A stretch of DNA of 64,000 nucleotides. Origin: Desulforudis sp. (lineage in GTDB: Bacteria; Bacillota; Desulfotomaculia; Desulfotomaculales; Desulforudaceae). The translations under genes were made by a program, and so were the position numbers. The notes under the pieces are model-generated. The model ran no database searches and had not been told where the DNA came from. It saw only the letters and a program-made list of their open reading frames with translations. Location: assembly GCA_003604975.1 (NCBI GenBank), contig QZIR01000062.1, positions 117,756 through 181,755 on the forward strand. Reading direction: 5' to 3'. Position 1 is the stretch's first letter. Each line of letters starts with the position of its first letter. Positions 1-8,586 of this stretch are shown here, piece after piece.

Positions 1-257
1 TGACCGGTGTGCCCGAGGTCGTCTTGGCACGGGAAGCTGAAATGTGTTACGCCACCATTGCCATGGTGACTAATTTCGCCGCCGGGATTTCGCCGGCCCG
101 CCTCACTCACGAGGAGGTGCTCCAGGTGATGAGTCTGAATGCCGAAAACCTGCGCCGGCTGATTATGCAGGCCATCAGCCTAATCGACGACAATCGCGAG
201 TGTGCCTGTCACTGGGCGGTCAGCGGTGGTCCGGTACTTTCGAACGGGGAGGGGTAG
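1..257 (+). CDS. mtnP: 5'-methylthioadenosine (or methylthioinosine) phosphorylase, C-terminal part
   Basis: Partial gene cut by the left window edge; about 85 C-terminal residues are visible. The segment TGVPEVVLAREAEMCYAT and the following NFAAGIS are typical of the PNP/MTAP family, where the Met-Thr-Gly stretch and the Glu/Met region line the nucleoside pocket. The family uses phosphate to split MTA into adenine and 5-methylthioribose-1-phosphate. The next gene is mtnA, which takes exactly that product, so the role fits. Because mtaD lies in the same operon, the true substrate could be deaminated MTA (methylthioinosine); the N-terminal base-recognition residues needed to tell are outside the window. 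Confidence 0.85.
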   Translation, partial: TGVPEVVLAREAEMCYATIAMVTNFAAGISPARLTHEEVLQVMSLNAENLRRLIMQAISLIDDNRECACHWAVSGGPVLSNGEG

Positions 258-259
258 GA

Positions 260-1285
260 TTGGAAACACTGTACTGGAAGGAAGGGGTCCTTTATGTCCT
301 CGACCAGACCCTGATTCCTTACCGGATTGAATACGTGCCCTGCCGGACTCACACCGAAGCAGCGGACACCATTAGGTCCATGCAGGTGCGCGGTGCTCCG
401 GCCATTGGTGCCGTGGCTGCCTACGGAATGGTGCTGGCGGCGCTGGGAGCTACGGCACGGGATCGTGAAGAGTTACGCGGCGCGCTGGCCTTAGCGTGCC
501 GCAGGCTTGAAGAGACGCGTCCGACGGCGGTCAACCTGCGCTGGGCCCTGGAACGAATGATGGCCAAAGCCGAGGCCGTCGAAGGAGATGCCGGGACGGT
601 CTGTACGGCGTTACTCAGCGAAGCGGATGCCATTTTCAGGGAGGATGTCACGGCCAATGAACAGATGGGGGCCTACGGTCAGGGACTCGTTCCCGAGCAG
701 GCCCGCATCCTGACCCATTGTAATGCAGGTGCGCTGGCCACCGCCGGGTTTGGCACCGCCCTGGGTGTGATTCGGGCCGCGCACCGGGCGGGTAAGAACA
801 TTGAAGTGTATGCCACCGAGACCCGTCCGTATATGCAGGGTACACGTTTAACGACTTTTGAACTAATCCGGGAAGGGATCGAAGTCACCCTGATCACTGA
901 CAGCATGGCCGCGTCGCTGATGTCCGTCCGGGGTTTGGACCTGGTGGTTGTCGGTGCGGACCGGATTACGGCGAACGGGGACGTGGCTAATAAGATTGGA
1001 ACCTACGGTCTGGCCGTACTGGCAAGATTCCACGGTATCCCCTTCTTTGTGGCTGCACCGCGCTCGACGATTGATATGCGGTTGGCCGGCGGTGCCCAGA
1101 TCCCGATTGAGGAACGGGACCACGACGAGATTACCCATTTCCGCGGTCAGCGGGTGGCGCCGGAGGGAGTCAGGGTCTGGAACCCGGCTTTTGACGTTAC
1201 GCCCAACGAGTTGATCACGGCAATTATTACGGAGGCCGGTGTTTTGCGTCCCCCCTACGGCCCGGCCCTCCGCGAAATAATGTAG
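260..1285 (+). CDS. mtnA: S-methyl-5-thioribose-1-phosphate isomerase
   Basis: About 341 residues, the normal length. Converts methylthioribose-1-phosphate to methylthioribulose-1-phosphate in the cytoplasm. The motif THCNAGALAT carries the catalytic Cys (about residue 154) and VVGADRI with NGDVANKIGTY carries the catalytic Asp (about residue 234). A TTG start at 260 is preferred because GGGGAGGGG lies just before it and the protein then begins LETLYWKEG as in homologues; the longer reading frame from 200 would overlap the preceding phosphorylase gene. Only a few bases separate it from mtnP, so the two are probably co-transcribed. Confidence 0.95.
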   Translation: METLYWKEGVLYVLDQTLIPYRIEYVPCRTHTEAADTIRSMQVRGAPAIGAVAAYGMVLAALGATARDREELRGALALACRRLEETRPTAVNLRWALERMMAKAEAVEGDAGTVCTALLSEADAIFREDVTANEQMGAYGQGLVPEQARILTHCNAGALATAGFGTALGVIRAAHRAGKNIEVYATETRPYMQGTRLTTFELIREGIEVTLITDSMAASLMSVRGLDLVVVGADRITANGDVANKIGTYGLAVLARFHGIPFFVAAPRSTIDMRLAGGAQIPIEERDHDEITHFRGQRVAPEGVRVWNPAFDVTPNELITAIITEAGVLRPPYGPALREIM

Positions 1286-1300
1286 ACGGAGGCTGTTTAA

Positions 1301-2545
1301 TTGAACTACCAGATTCGTAACCCTCAACTGGCTGATGCGGGGCGCCTGAAGATCGATTGGGTACGGGCGCACATGCCGGTGCTCAGCGTTCTACGGGCCG
1401 AGTTTGAGCGTGATCTGCCCTTCAAAGGAATTAGGATCGCGATGAGCATTCATCTGGAGGCGAAGACGGCCTACCTGGCCCAGGTCCTCAAGGCCGGTGG
1501 CGCCGAACTGGCGGTTACCGGGTGTAATCCGCTCTCCACCCAGGACGACGTCGCGGCGGCACTCGTCTCCGCTGGTGTTCCGGTTTTTGCCTGGCACGAC
1601 CCAACACCCGAAGAGTATGAGGCCCACCTGACAGCCGTCTTACAGACCAGGCCGCATCTGATCATCGACGACGGCGGCGACCTGGTACACCTGTTGCACA
1701 CGAAGCTCACTGACGTGGCTTCGGGGGTCATCGGTGGTGCAGAGGAGACTACTACCGGTGTGATGCGGCTACGGGCCCTGGAGCAGGAGGAACAGCTGTT
1801 ATTCCCGATGTACGCGGTCAACGATGCTCGCTGCAAATTCCTGTTTGACAACCGTTACGGCACGGGCGAATCGGCCTGGTCCGGAATCTTGCGGACCACC
1901 AACCTGTTGGTTGCCGGCAAAACCGTGGTTGTTGTAGGATACGGCTGGTGTGGACGGGGGATTGCCATGCGGGCTGACGGTTTAGGTGCTAAGGTGATTA
2001 TCTGCGAGGTTGATCCCGTCCGGGCGATCGAAGCCCACATGGACGGTTACCGGGTGATGAATAGCCTGGATGCGGCCGCCGAGGGGGATATATTCGTTAC
2101 CGCTTCCGGCTGCAAAGATGTCTTGAGGAGTGAGCACTTCGCCCGGATGAAAAACGGAGCGGTGTTGGCGAACGCCGGCCACTTCAACGTCGAGATCAAT
2201 CAGGGAGACCTGGAGGGGATGTCCATCCGCCGCTACCAGGCCCGCCAGAACATAGAGGGCTATGAATTGGCTGACGGACGGGTACTCTACCTCCTGGCCG
2301 AGGGCAGACTGGTAAACCTGGCCGCGGGGGACGGTCACCCGGCGGAGATAATGGATCTCTCGTTTGCCTTGCAGGCCCTTACCGCGCGACACATCCTGCT
2401 CCAGGCTGGTGCGCTGGAGAAGAGAGTCTACAATCTTCCGACCGAGCTTGACCGCCGGGTGGCGGGATTAAAACTGGCCTCGCTTGACATCACCATTGAC
2501 AAGCTCACCGCGGAGCAGGAGCGTTACCTAAAAGGGTGGGAGTAA
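1301..2545 (+). CDS. ahcY: S-adenosylhomocysteine hydrolase (adenosylhomocysteinase)
   Basis: 414 residues, TTG start preceded by GACGGAGG. Hydrolyses SAH to adenosine and homocysteine, clearing the product inhibitor of methyltransferases. The N-terminal half has the substrate domain (AMSIHLEAKTAYL, TGCNPLSTQDDVAAAL); the NAD-binding Rossmann motif VVVGYGWCGRG is near residues 208-220. It lacks the long C-terminal extension ending in Lys-Tyr of eukaryotic enzymes, matching the short Thermotoga/archaeal form. It sits between mtnA and the aldolase, grouping SAH and MTA handling in one operon. Confidence 0.95.
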   Translation: MNYQIRNPQLADAGRLKIDWVRAHMPVLSVLRAEFERDLPFKGIRIAMSIHLEAKTAYLAQVLKAGGAELAVTGCNPLSTQDDVAAALVSAGVPVFAWHDPTPEEYEAHLTAVLQTRPHLIIDDGGDLVHLLHTKLTDVASGVIGGAEETTTGVMRLRALEQEEQLLFPMYAVNDARCKFLFDNRYGTGESAWSGILRTTNLLVAGKTVVVVGYGWCGRGIAMRADGLGAKVIICEVDPVRAIEAHMDGYRVMNSLDAAAEGDIFVTASGCKDVLRSEHFARMKNGAVLANAGHFNVEINQGDLEGMSIRRYQARQNIEGYELADGRVLYLLAEGRLVNLAAGDGHPAEIMDLSFALQALTARHILLQAGALEKRVYNLPTELDRRVAGLKLASLDITIDKLTAEQERYLKGWE

Positions 2546-2578
2546 AGAGGGGCTAAACGGGGAGGAGGCGCTCAAACA

Positions 2579-3232
2579 TTGAGCCTGGCGGTTGAGAAAG
2601 CCAAGGAGCAACTAGTAAAAATGGGGCTGGCCGTGGTTCAGGCGAACCTGGTCCTGGGTTCCTGGGGGAACCTGTCCTATCGGGTGGGGCGTGATGACGT
2701 GGTGGTGATTACCCCCAGCGGCCTTGATTACAGCCGCCTACACGCCAAGGACATGGTGGTGGTGGACCTGGAGGGAGCACCCGTGGAAGGGTACCTGCGC
2801 CCGTCCACGGAACTGCCGATGCACTTAGCGGTGTATCATTCCCGCCCCGACGTACACGCGGTAATCCACACCCACTCACCTTACGCAAGTGGCCTGGCGG
2901 TAGCCCGGCTGAGCATCCCGCCCATCCTGGAAGACTTGGTTTCGGTGGTCGGTGGGACGGTCCCGGTGACTGATTACGCTCCCGCCGGCAGCGTTCAGTT
3001 GGCGGACATCACTGCTGCCGCCTTGAAGAATGTGAATGCCGTCCTGTTGGCCAACCACGGTGTGGTGGGGGTCGGGGATTCCATGGAAGAGGCTTTTCAG
3101 GTCTGCCGTGTGGTGGAAAAGGCGGCTCAGGTTCTGGTTTTCGCCAGAATGGTCGGTAGCCCCGTACCCCTCGCTGAGGGGGATATCCAGGCACTCCGGG
3201 ACTTCTACCGGAGTGCCTACGGGCAGAGATAG
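2579..3232 (+). CDS. Class II aldolase family protein, candidate methylthioribulose-1-phosphate aldolase
   Basis: 217 residues, TTG start after GGGGAGGAGG. Class II (zinc) aldolase / fuculose-phosphate aldolase fold: Glu78 in STELPMH, His97 and His99 in VIHTHSPYA and His160 in LLANHGVV are the expected catalytic Glu and metal ligands. The family includes FucA, MtnB (MTRu-1-P dehydratase) and the Ald2 aldolases that cut 5-methylthioribulose-1-phosphate (or the 5-deoxy analogue) to DHAP plus an aldehyde. Its place in an mtnP-mtnA operon, with no mtnC or mtnD nearby, favours the DHAP-producing aldolase by inference. MtnB or an unrelated sugar aldolase cannot be excluded by eye. Confidence 0.8.
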   Translation: MSLAVEKAKEQLVKMGLAVVQANLVLGSWGNLSYRVGRDDVVVITPSGLDYSRLHAKDMVVVDLEGAPVEGYLRPSTELPMHLAVYHSRPDVHAVIHTHSPYASGLAVARLSIPPILEDLVSVVGGTVPVTDYAPAGSVQLADITAAALKNVNAVLLANHGVVGVGDSMEEAFQVCRVVEKAAQVLVFARMVGSPVPLAEGDIQALRDFYRSAYGQR

Positions 3233-3245
3233 TGAGGTCGAAGAA

Positions 3246-4547
3246 ATGAGCATTTTGATCAGGGACGTAGATATCCTTCCGCTGGACGGATCCCCGCTGG
3301 TCCGCGGCGGGGAGATCGCCATCGAAGGCAACCGGATCACGGTGGTCGGGGGAACCGGATCCGTTACGGATGACTTCAAACCGGAAATCGTGATTGACGG
3401 TCAGGGGCTCCTGGCCAGCCCGGGACTGATAAACTGTCACACGCACGCGGCGATGACCCTGTTCCGCGGCTATGCCGATGACCTGCCGCTGATGAAGTGG
3501 CTGAACAACAAGATATGGCCCATTGAGGATAAACTGACCGAAGAAGACATTTACTGGGCGACAATGTTGGCTTGTTTGGAAATGATTAAGTCGGGCACCA
3601 CCGCTTTTGCGGATATGTATTTTCACATGGACCAGGTCGCACGGGCTGTCAGCGAGACTGGAATGCGGGCCTCCCTCTGCCGCGGCCTGATCGGTGTGGC
3701 CCCTAACGCGGACGAGGCGCTGGAGTGGAGCTTCGGGTTCGCAAGAGAGTTCCACGAATCGGCCGAAGGCCGCATCACGGTGATGCTAGGGCCGCACGCG
3801 CCTTACACCTGCCCTCCTGATTACCTGCGACTGGTTAAGGACGCGGCCGTCGAGCTTGGCGTGGGTGTCCATATTCACCTGGCGGAGACTCGGAGTGAGG
3901 TAACCCAGACGGCGGAAGGACAGGGGTGTACACCGGTTCAACTTGTGGAGCGGACCGGACTTTTCGAGGTACCGGTCCTGGCGGCACACTGTGTGCATCT
4001 TACTGACGAGGACATTGCCGTCCTGGCCCGTTACGCGGTACGGGTGGCGCACAACCCGCAGAGCAATATGAAACTTGGCAGTGGAGTAGCGCCCGTGGTC
4101 AAGCTGTTGGAAGCCGGGGTAATGGTAGGCCTGGGTACAGACGGCGCCGCCAGCAACAACGACCTGGATATGGTTGAGGAAATGCGTTCGGCCTCCTTCC
4201 TCCAGAAGGTCACTTACGAGGACCCCACGGTGCTGCCGTCCGACCAGGCCCTGGCGATGGCTACTCTTTACGGGGCCACGGCCCTGGGTCTGCAAGACGA
4301 GGTTGGGACGCTCGAGGTGGGAAAAAAGGCTGACATCGTCCTCTGGGATTTGCAAAAACCGCACCTCTGTCCGCTGCACGATGTCAGCGCCCACTTGGTT
4401 TACAGTGCCCGAGGAAGCGATGCTCGCACGGTGATTGTGGATGGGAAGGTGCTGATGCGCGACTACGAGGTGCTAAGCCTGGACGAAGAGGCCGTGATGG
4501 CCGAAGCAGAGCGCCGGGCCCGTCGCCTGATTGCCGAAGTCGGATAA
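3246..4547 (+). CDS. mtaD: 5-methylthioadenosine/S-adenosylhomocysteine deaminase
   Basis: 433 residues. ATG at 3246 follows the aldolase stop after 13 bases and has a GAGG site in front; a longer in-frame extension upstream only overlaps the aldolase gene. Amidohydrolase fold: NCHTHAAM metal-binding HxH (about 60), VHIHLAE, LAAHCVHL and LGTDGAASNN (catalytic Asp, about 300). The family deaminates MTA, SAH and sometimes adenosine or 5'-deoxyadenosine to the inosine derivatives. With ahcY and the phosphorylase in the same operon it gives a second, deaminating route for SAM by-products. Confidence 0.93.
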   Translation: MSILIRDVDILPLDGSPLVRGGEIAIEGNRITVVGGTGSVTDDFKPEIVIDGQGLLASPGLINCHTHAAMTLFRGYADDLPLMKWLNNKIWPIEDKLTEEDIYWATMLACLEMIKSGTTAFADMYFHMDQVARAVSETGMRASLCRGLIGVAPNADEALEWSFGFAREFHESAEGRITVMLGPHAPYTCPPDYLRLVKDAAVELGVGVHIHLAETRSEVTQTAEGQGCTPVQLVERTGLFEVPVLAAHCVHLTDEDIAVLARYAVRVAHNPQSNMKLGSGVAPVVKLLEAGVMVGLGTDGAASNNDLDMVEEMRSASFLQKVTYEDPTVLPSDQALAMATLYGATALGLQDEVGTLEVGKKADIVLWDLQKPHLCPLHDVSAHLVYSARGSDARTVIVDGKVLMRDYEVLSLDEEAVMAEAERRARRLIAEVG

Positions 4548-4567
4548 CCATTTGCACGTTAACCGAA

Positions 4568-4592
4568 AAGAACCTCGCTGTGCGAGGTTCTT
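4568..4592. terminator. Stem-loop between converging mtaD and aminotransferase genes
   Basis: A 10-bp perfect stem (AAGAACCTCG pairing with CGAGGTTCTT) around a 5-base loop, in the short gap between two converging genes. The stem itself ends in TT and starts with AA, so it could work on both strands, but there is no long T run. Confidence 0.6.
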
Positions 4593-4626
4593 AATCATGG
4601 AAACCACGTTGATGCTGGACCGGGAT

Positions 4627-6021
4627 CTACTTCTTACCAATCCTTAAAGCCCCGGTCAGGGTAGAGGTGGCCGCCCCGAGGAACCCCTTTTTCTGCTTCA
4701 GTAACCCGGCCAGCGCTTCGATCACCCGGTCGCATTCCTCTCGGGTTACTGTGAGCGGTGGCTCCAGCCGGATCACGTTTGGGTTGTTTAAAGTGTACAC
4801 CGTAAGTATGCGGTGCCGGTTGGCCAGGTCGACCGCGACCAGGCTGGCCATATGGCCAAAGTCACCTACCGTCTTCACCGACATATCTGACGAGAACCGG
4901 CTGAGAAAGCCCTGACCCGAGTGTTCAAACTCAAGACCGATCAACAGCCCACGCCCTCTGACGTCCTTCAGGACGGGTGAGGTCTCCTTCAGTTTCCGGA
5001 GCTGACCGAGGAGATATTCACCCATCTCCGACGCGCGCTGCGGCAGGTTTTCCTCGACCAACACATTAATAGTAGCGATGGCCGCCGCACAGGCCATGGC
5101 GTTACCCCAATAACCTCCAAAGGTTGAGGTGTGGAGAAGCGCCCGATCCATCGCGCTGTAGGCTTTTTTGAAAACATCCTCGGTGGTCAGGTAAGCCCCC
5201 GCCGGTATCACACCGCCGCCGAACGACTTGGCGAGGCAGATGATGTCCGGTACGATCTCCTCGCCCTCGCAGGCGAACATGTGGCCGGTTCGGCCCATCC
5301 CCGTCTGCACCTCGTCGGCAATGAAGAGGGTACCGCACCGGGTGCACAACTCCCTGGCATTTTTGATGTAGCCAGCCGGAGGGACGATGATCCCGCCTTC
5401 TCCCTGGATCAACTCCACGATAAACGCCGCGGCCTTCTGCTCCCGTAATACGTCTTCCAGAGCGCTTGCGTCGCCATACGGAACCAGGACACACTCCGGC
5501 ACCAGCGGTTCAAAGGGCGTTTTGTACTTATCCCTTCCGGAGACGGACAGGGCTCCCATACTCTTGCCGTGGAAACCACCCAGGGTGGACACCAACTGGC
5601 GGCGACCAGTTGCAGCCCGGGCGATCTTGATCGCTCCCTCCACAGCCTCGGTACCGCTGCTGCAGAAGAAGGTCCGGCAGAGTTCCCCCGGGGCAATCTC
5701 AGCCAGATTGTGGGCCAGCGCCGCAGGCAACTGCTGCAGGGCGGTCGGCATGATTTTAGGGGTATTTTCGATTTTCTTCAGGGCCTCAAGCACGCGCGGG
5801 TGGTTGTGGCCGACATTCACGGAGCCGTACCCGGCGACAAAATCCAGGTATTCTTTGCCCTCGGCATCCCATACCCGAGTGTCTTTAGCCTTGACGTACT
5901 GCCGGTCAAAGTTTAACAAGACCTGAATGCTGGCAAAGGGACTGCTTAAATAGGCCTTATATTTCTCACGCACCTGTTCCCGGCGAAGGCCCAAAGCATC
6001 GTCTACATTCATCAGAGACAT
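4627..6021 (-). CDS. Class III PLP-dependent aminotransferase (putrescine/ornithine-type)
   Basis: About 464 residues. The start at 6021 is chosen because GGAGGT lies six bases before that ATG; an upstream in-frame ATG at 6084 has no such site. Fold type I class III signature: SSGTEAVEGAIKIAR (cofactor phosphate site), GGFHGKS, then ADEVQTGMGRTG and the PLP lysine in IICLAKSFGGG. The long N-terminal region before VWDAEGKEYLDFVAGYG is like putrescine aminotransferases (YgjG) rather than acetylornithine transaminase. Monocistronic, converging on the salvage operon. Exact amine substrate unknown. Confidence 0.85.
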   Translation of the reverse strand: MSLMNVDDALGLRREQVREKYKAYLSSPFASIQVLLNFDRQYVKAKDTRVWDAEGKEYLDFVAGYGSVNVGHNHPRVLEALKKIENTPKIMPTALQQLPAALAHNLAEIAPGELCRTFFCSSGTEAVEGAIKIARAATGRRQLVSTLGGFHGKSMGALSVSGRDKYKTPFEPLVPECVLVPYGDASALEDVLREQKAAAFIVELIQGEGGIIVPPAGYIKNARELCTRCGTLFIADEVQTGMGRTGHMFACEGEEIVPDIICLAKSFGGGVIPAGAYLTTEDVFKKAYSAMDRALLHTSTFGGYWGNAMACAAAIATINVLVEENLPQRASEMGEYLLGQLRKLKETSPVLKDVRGRGLLIGLEFEHSGQGFLSRFSSDMSVKTVGDFGHMASLVAVDLANRHRILTVYTLNNPNVIRLEPPLTVTREECDRVIEALAGLLKQKKGFLGAATSTLTGALRIGKK

Positions 6022-6154
6022 TTGTGAACCTCCAGATACATTTTGTAGAGACAGTCTGTCCATAAACGTTTCGGTTGCGATCATGTACCGGTATGACTTG
6101 TATGATCTATTCTAATCCTCACCTATAGGTACCTGCAATAGATACCGGTGCACC

Positions 6155-6208
6155 GACCGCAAATAGCCGGTCTTTTTCTTGACAAGAGCCCGGCTAATTG
6201 TTTAGAAT
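6155..6208 (+). promoter_or_regulatory. Promoter of the ylxM-ffh operon, with an upstream hairpin and T run
   Basis: TTGACA at 6179-6184 and TAGAAT at 6203-6208 are 18 bases apart, a good vegetative promoter about 55 bases before the ylxM start. Just upstream a 5-bp stem (6155-6159 with 6168-6172) is followed by a T-rich run, which looks like a short terminator insulating the operon. Confidence 0.6.
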
Positions 6209-6263
6209 CATATGGTGTAAAGGAAAACTACTTGATAGCAGGAAGAACAGCAAACGGGGGAAC

Positions 6264-6611
6264 ATGGAGAAGTTTACGCGGATCAATTTACTCCTTGATT
6301 TTTACGGCCCTCTACTGACCGAGCGGCAGCAGAGGATGCTGGAGGAACATTACGCCCAGGACCTGTCCCTTGGTGAGATCGCCACAGCGCGGGGTGTAAC
6401 AAGGCAGGCCGTTCACGACACCATTAAGAGGGCGACTCTAGCCCTGGAGCACTACGAAGACAAGCTGGGACTGGTCGAGAAATTCCTCTACCAGCGCACC
6501 AGGATTACCGAGGCGGCTGAACTCCTGGATGCTCTGCCGGTCGAACAGGGTGAGACCTATGAGCAGATCAAGGCACTGTTGCAGGACGTGCTGGGGGTCG
6601 CCGAAGGCTAA
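6264..6611 (+). CDS. ylxM: YlxM/p13-like helix-turn-helix protein of the SRP operon
   Basis: 115 residues. The ATG at 6264 is preceded by ACGGGGGAA; residues added by an earlier ATG (6198) have no homology. It resembles a sigma-70 region 4 helix-turn-helix (LTERQQRMLEEHY, then SLGEIATARGVTRQAVHDTIKRA), and YlxM-family proteins sit directly before ffh throughout Firmicutes. Thought to modulate SRP assembly or ffh expression; precise role not shown by sequence. Confidence 0.9.
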   Translation: MEKFTRINLLLDFYGPLLTERQQRMLEEHYAQDLSLGEIATARGVTRQAVHDTIKRATLALEHYEDKLGLVEKFLYQRTRITEAAELLDALPVEQGETYEQIKALLQDVLGVAEG

Positions 6612-6629
6612 ATCGGGAGGTGAAGGCAG

Positions 6630-7988
6630 TTGGCTTTTCAAAGCCTGAGCGAGAGGCTTCAGGAAACCTTTAAGAAGCTGAAGGGTAAAGGCCGGCTTAC
6701 GGAGGCGGACGTAAACGAGGCCCTGCGTGAGGTACGCCTGGCCCTTCTGGAAGCAGACGTCAACTTCAAGGTCGTCAAGGGATTTGTGAACAGCGTACGG
6801 GCCAAGGCTGTTGGAGACGAGGTGCTCACCAGTCTGACCCCCGCACAGCACGTGGTGAAGATCGTCCGTGATGAACTCGCTTCCCTGATGGGTGGCGAGA
6901 ACGCCAAGATCCAGATCGCGTCAAAGCCGCCCACGGTGGTGATGATGGTCGGTCTGCAAGGTTCCGGCAAGACTACCACTTCGGCCAAGCTGGCCAACCA
7001 TTTCAAGGGGCAGGGACGTCGGTCCCTGCTGGTGGCCGGTGACATTTACCGCCCGGCGGCGATCAAACAGCTTCAGGTGCTCGGAGACAAGCTGGACGTT
7101 CCGGTGTTCCAGATGGGAGAACAGAAACCGCCGGCCATCGCCCGTGCTGCGGTGGAGAGTGCCCGGCGCAACGGCCAGGACTTCGTGATTATCGACACGG
7201 CCGGGCGTCTACACATCAACGAGGAACTGATGCAGGAGCTGGAGCAGATCAAGGCCGGCGTGGAACCCCACGAGATCCTGCTGGTGGTCGATGCGATGAC
7301 CGGTCAGGACGCCGTGGCGGTTGCCGAGACATTTCACCGGCGACTGGGGTTGAGCGGTGTGGTGCTCACCAAGCTTGACGGCGACACCCGCGGCGGCGCC
7401 GCCCTCTCAGTACGGCAGGTCACGGGTTGTCCGATTAAGTTTGCCGGTGTGGGTGAGAAGCTGGACGCCCTGGAGCCCTTCCATCCGGACCGGATGGCCG
7501 ACCGGATTCTGGGTATGGGTGATGTGCTTACGCTCATCGAGAAGGCTAAGGCCACCATGGATGCGGATGAAGTGATGCGCCTGCAGCAGAAGCTAAAGAG
7601 CGCCGATTTTGACCTGAATGACTTCCTGAGCCAGCTCAGGCAGTTCAAGAAGATGGGTCCCATCGACCAGGTTCTGGGGATGATCCCCGGCTTTGATAAG
7701 ATGAGCAAGAAGATGAAAGGTCAGCTGGACTTTGACGAGAAGGACCTGGTCTTCGCGGAGGCGATTATCAATTCAATGACCGCCCGAGAACGGGCTCATC
7801 CGGAGATTATGGACGGCAGCCGGCGTAAGCGGGTGGCCCGCGGTAGCGGGACCTCGGTGCAGGAAGTGAACCGTCTGCTGAAGCAGTTCGAGCAGACGCG
7901 AAAGCTGGTCCGCCAGTTTTCCGACTGGGAAAAGACTGCGAAAAAGGGCGGTAAGAAACGGCGGCTTCCCAAGTTCCCGTTTATGTAG
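6630..7988 (+). CDS. ffh: Signal recognition particle protein Ffh
   Basis: 452 residues, TTG start after GGGAGGTGAAGG. The N domain is followed by the G domain with GLQGSGKTT (about 107-115), DTAGRLH and TKLDGDTRGG, and the methionine-rich M domain binds 4.5S RNA (GSGTSVQEVNRLLKQF near 410). Targets ribosomes making membrane and secreted proteins to the translocon. Typical length; ylxM lies 18 bases upstream and ribosomal protein genes follow. Confidence 0.98.
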   Translation: MAFQSLSERLQETFKKLKGKGRLTEADVNEALREVRLALLEADVNFKVVKGFVNSVRAKAVGDEVLTSLTPAQHVVKIVRDELASLMGGENAKIQIASKPPTVVMMVGLQGSGKTTTSAKLANHFKGQGRRSLLVAGDIYRPAAIKQLQVLGDKLDVPVFQMGEQKPPAIARAAVESARRNGQDFVIIDTAGRLHINEELMQELEQIKAGVEPHEILLVVDAMTGQDAVAVAETFHRRLGLSGVVLTKLDGDTRGGAALSVRQVTGCPIKFAGVGEKLDALEPFHPDRMADRILGMGDVLTLIEKAKATMDADEVMRLQQKLKSADFDLNDFLSQLRQFKKMGPIDQVLGMIPGFDKMSKKMKGQLDFDEKDLVFAEAIINSMTARERAHPEIMDGSRRKRVARGSGTSVQEVNRLLKQFEQTRKLVRQFSDWEKTAKKGGKKRRLPKFPFM

Positions 7989-8007
7989 TCCTAAGGCTGA
8001 TCGAATG

Positions 8008-8030
8008 AAACGCCGGTCTCCGGCGTTTCA
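8008..8030 (+). terminator. Stem-loop between ffh and rpsP
   Basis: A perfect 10-bp stem (GAAACGCCGG with CCGGCGTTTC) and a 3-base loop. There is no T run after it, so it may be an RNA-processing or partial termination site rather than a full terminator. Confidence 0.45.
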
Positions 8031-8077
8031 GATAAACCAAATGCGTAGTAGTAATTCTGGAAGGAGGTGTCACAAGA

Positions 8078-8356
8078 ATGGCTGTTAAGATCAGGCTGAG
8101 ACGCCTGGGGGCGAAGCGGGATCCTTTTTACCGCATCGTGGTTGCCGACTCCCGCTCGCCGCGTGACGGGCGGTTCATCGAGGAGATCGGTTACTATGAT
8201 CCTCTTCGCAAACCGGCAGAAATCAAGATCGATGAAGAAAAGGCACGGGATTGGATGAATAAGGGTGCCCAGCTCACTGAAACGGTGCGGTCCCTTTTCA
8301 AACAGGCGGGTATCCTTGGTAAGGGTGCCGCGCCAGGAGTGGAGGAAAGGGGTTAG
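8078..8356 (+). CDS. rpsP: 30S ribosomal protein S16
   Basis: 92 residues. ATG preceded by AAGGAGGTG. The N terminus [24 protein letters not shown] is the S16 signature, followed by [14 protein letters not shown]. Needed for assembly of the 5' domain of the small subunit. Immediately followed by khpA, as in Bacillus. Confidence 0.98.
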   Translation: MAVKIRLRRLGAKRDPFYRIVVADSRSPRDGRFIEEIGYYDPLRKPAEIKIDEEKARDWMNKGAQLTETVRSLFKQAGILGKGAAPGVEERG

Positions 8357-8358
8357 CC

Positions 8359-8586
8359 ATGAAGGAACTAGTTGAAATTCTGGCCCGGTCCTTGGTGGAT
8401 CAGCCGGATGAAGTCAAGGTGAGTGTTGTGGAGCAGGAGAAATCCGTGGTGATCGAGCTGCGGGTCGCTCCTGAGGACATGGGTAAGGTTATCGGTAAAC
8501 AGGGGCGTATCGCCAAGGCGATCCGGACACTGGTCAAGGCTGCAGCCATCAAACAGCGCAAGCGGGTCACGGTGGAGATCGTCTAG
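8359..8586 (+). CDS. khpA: KhpA, KH-domain RNA-binding protein (YlqC)
   Basis: 75 residues, starting 3 bases after rpsP, so translationally linked. A single type II KH domain with the GxxG loop GKVIGKQGR. In Gram-positive bacteria KhpA pairs with KhpB/EloR to bind RNA and influence cell elongation and division. Position between rpsP and rimM is conserved. Confidence 0.95.
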   Translation: MKELVEILARSLVDQPDEVKVSVVEQEKSVVIELRVAPEDMGKVIGKQGRIAKAIRTLVKAAAIKQRKRVTVEIV

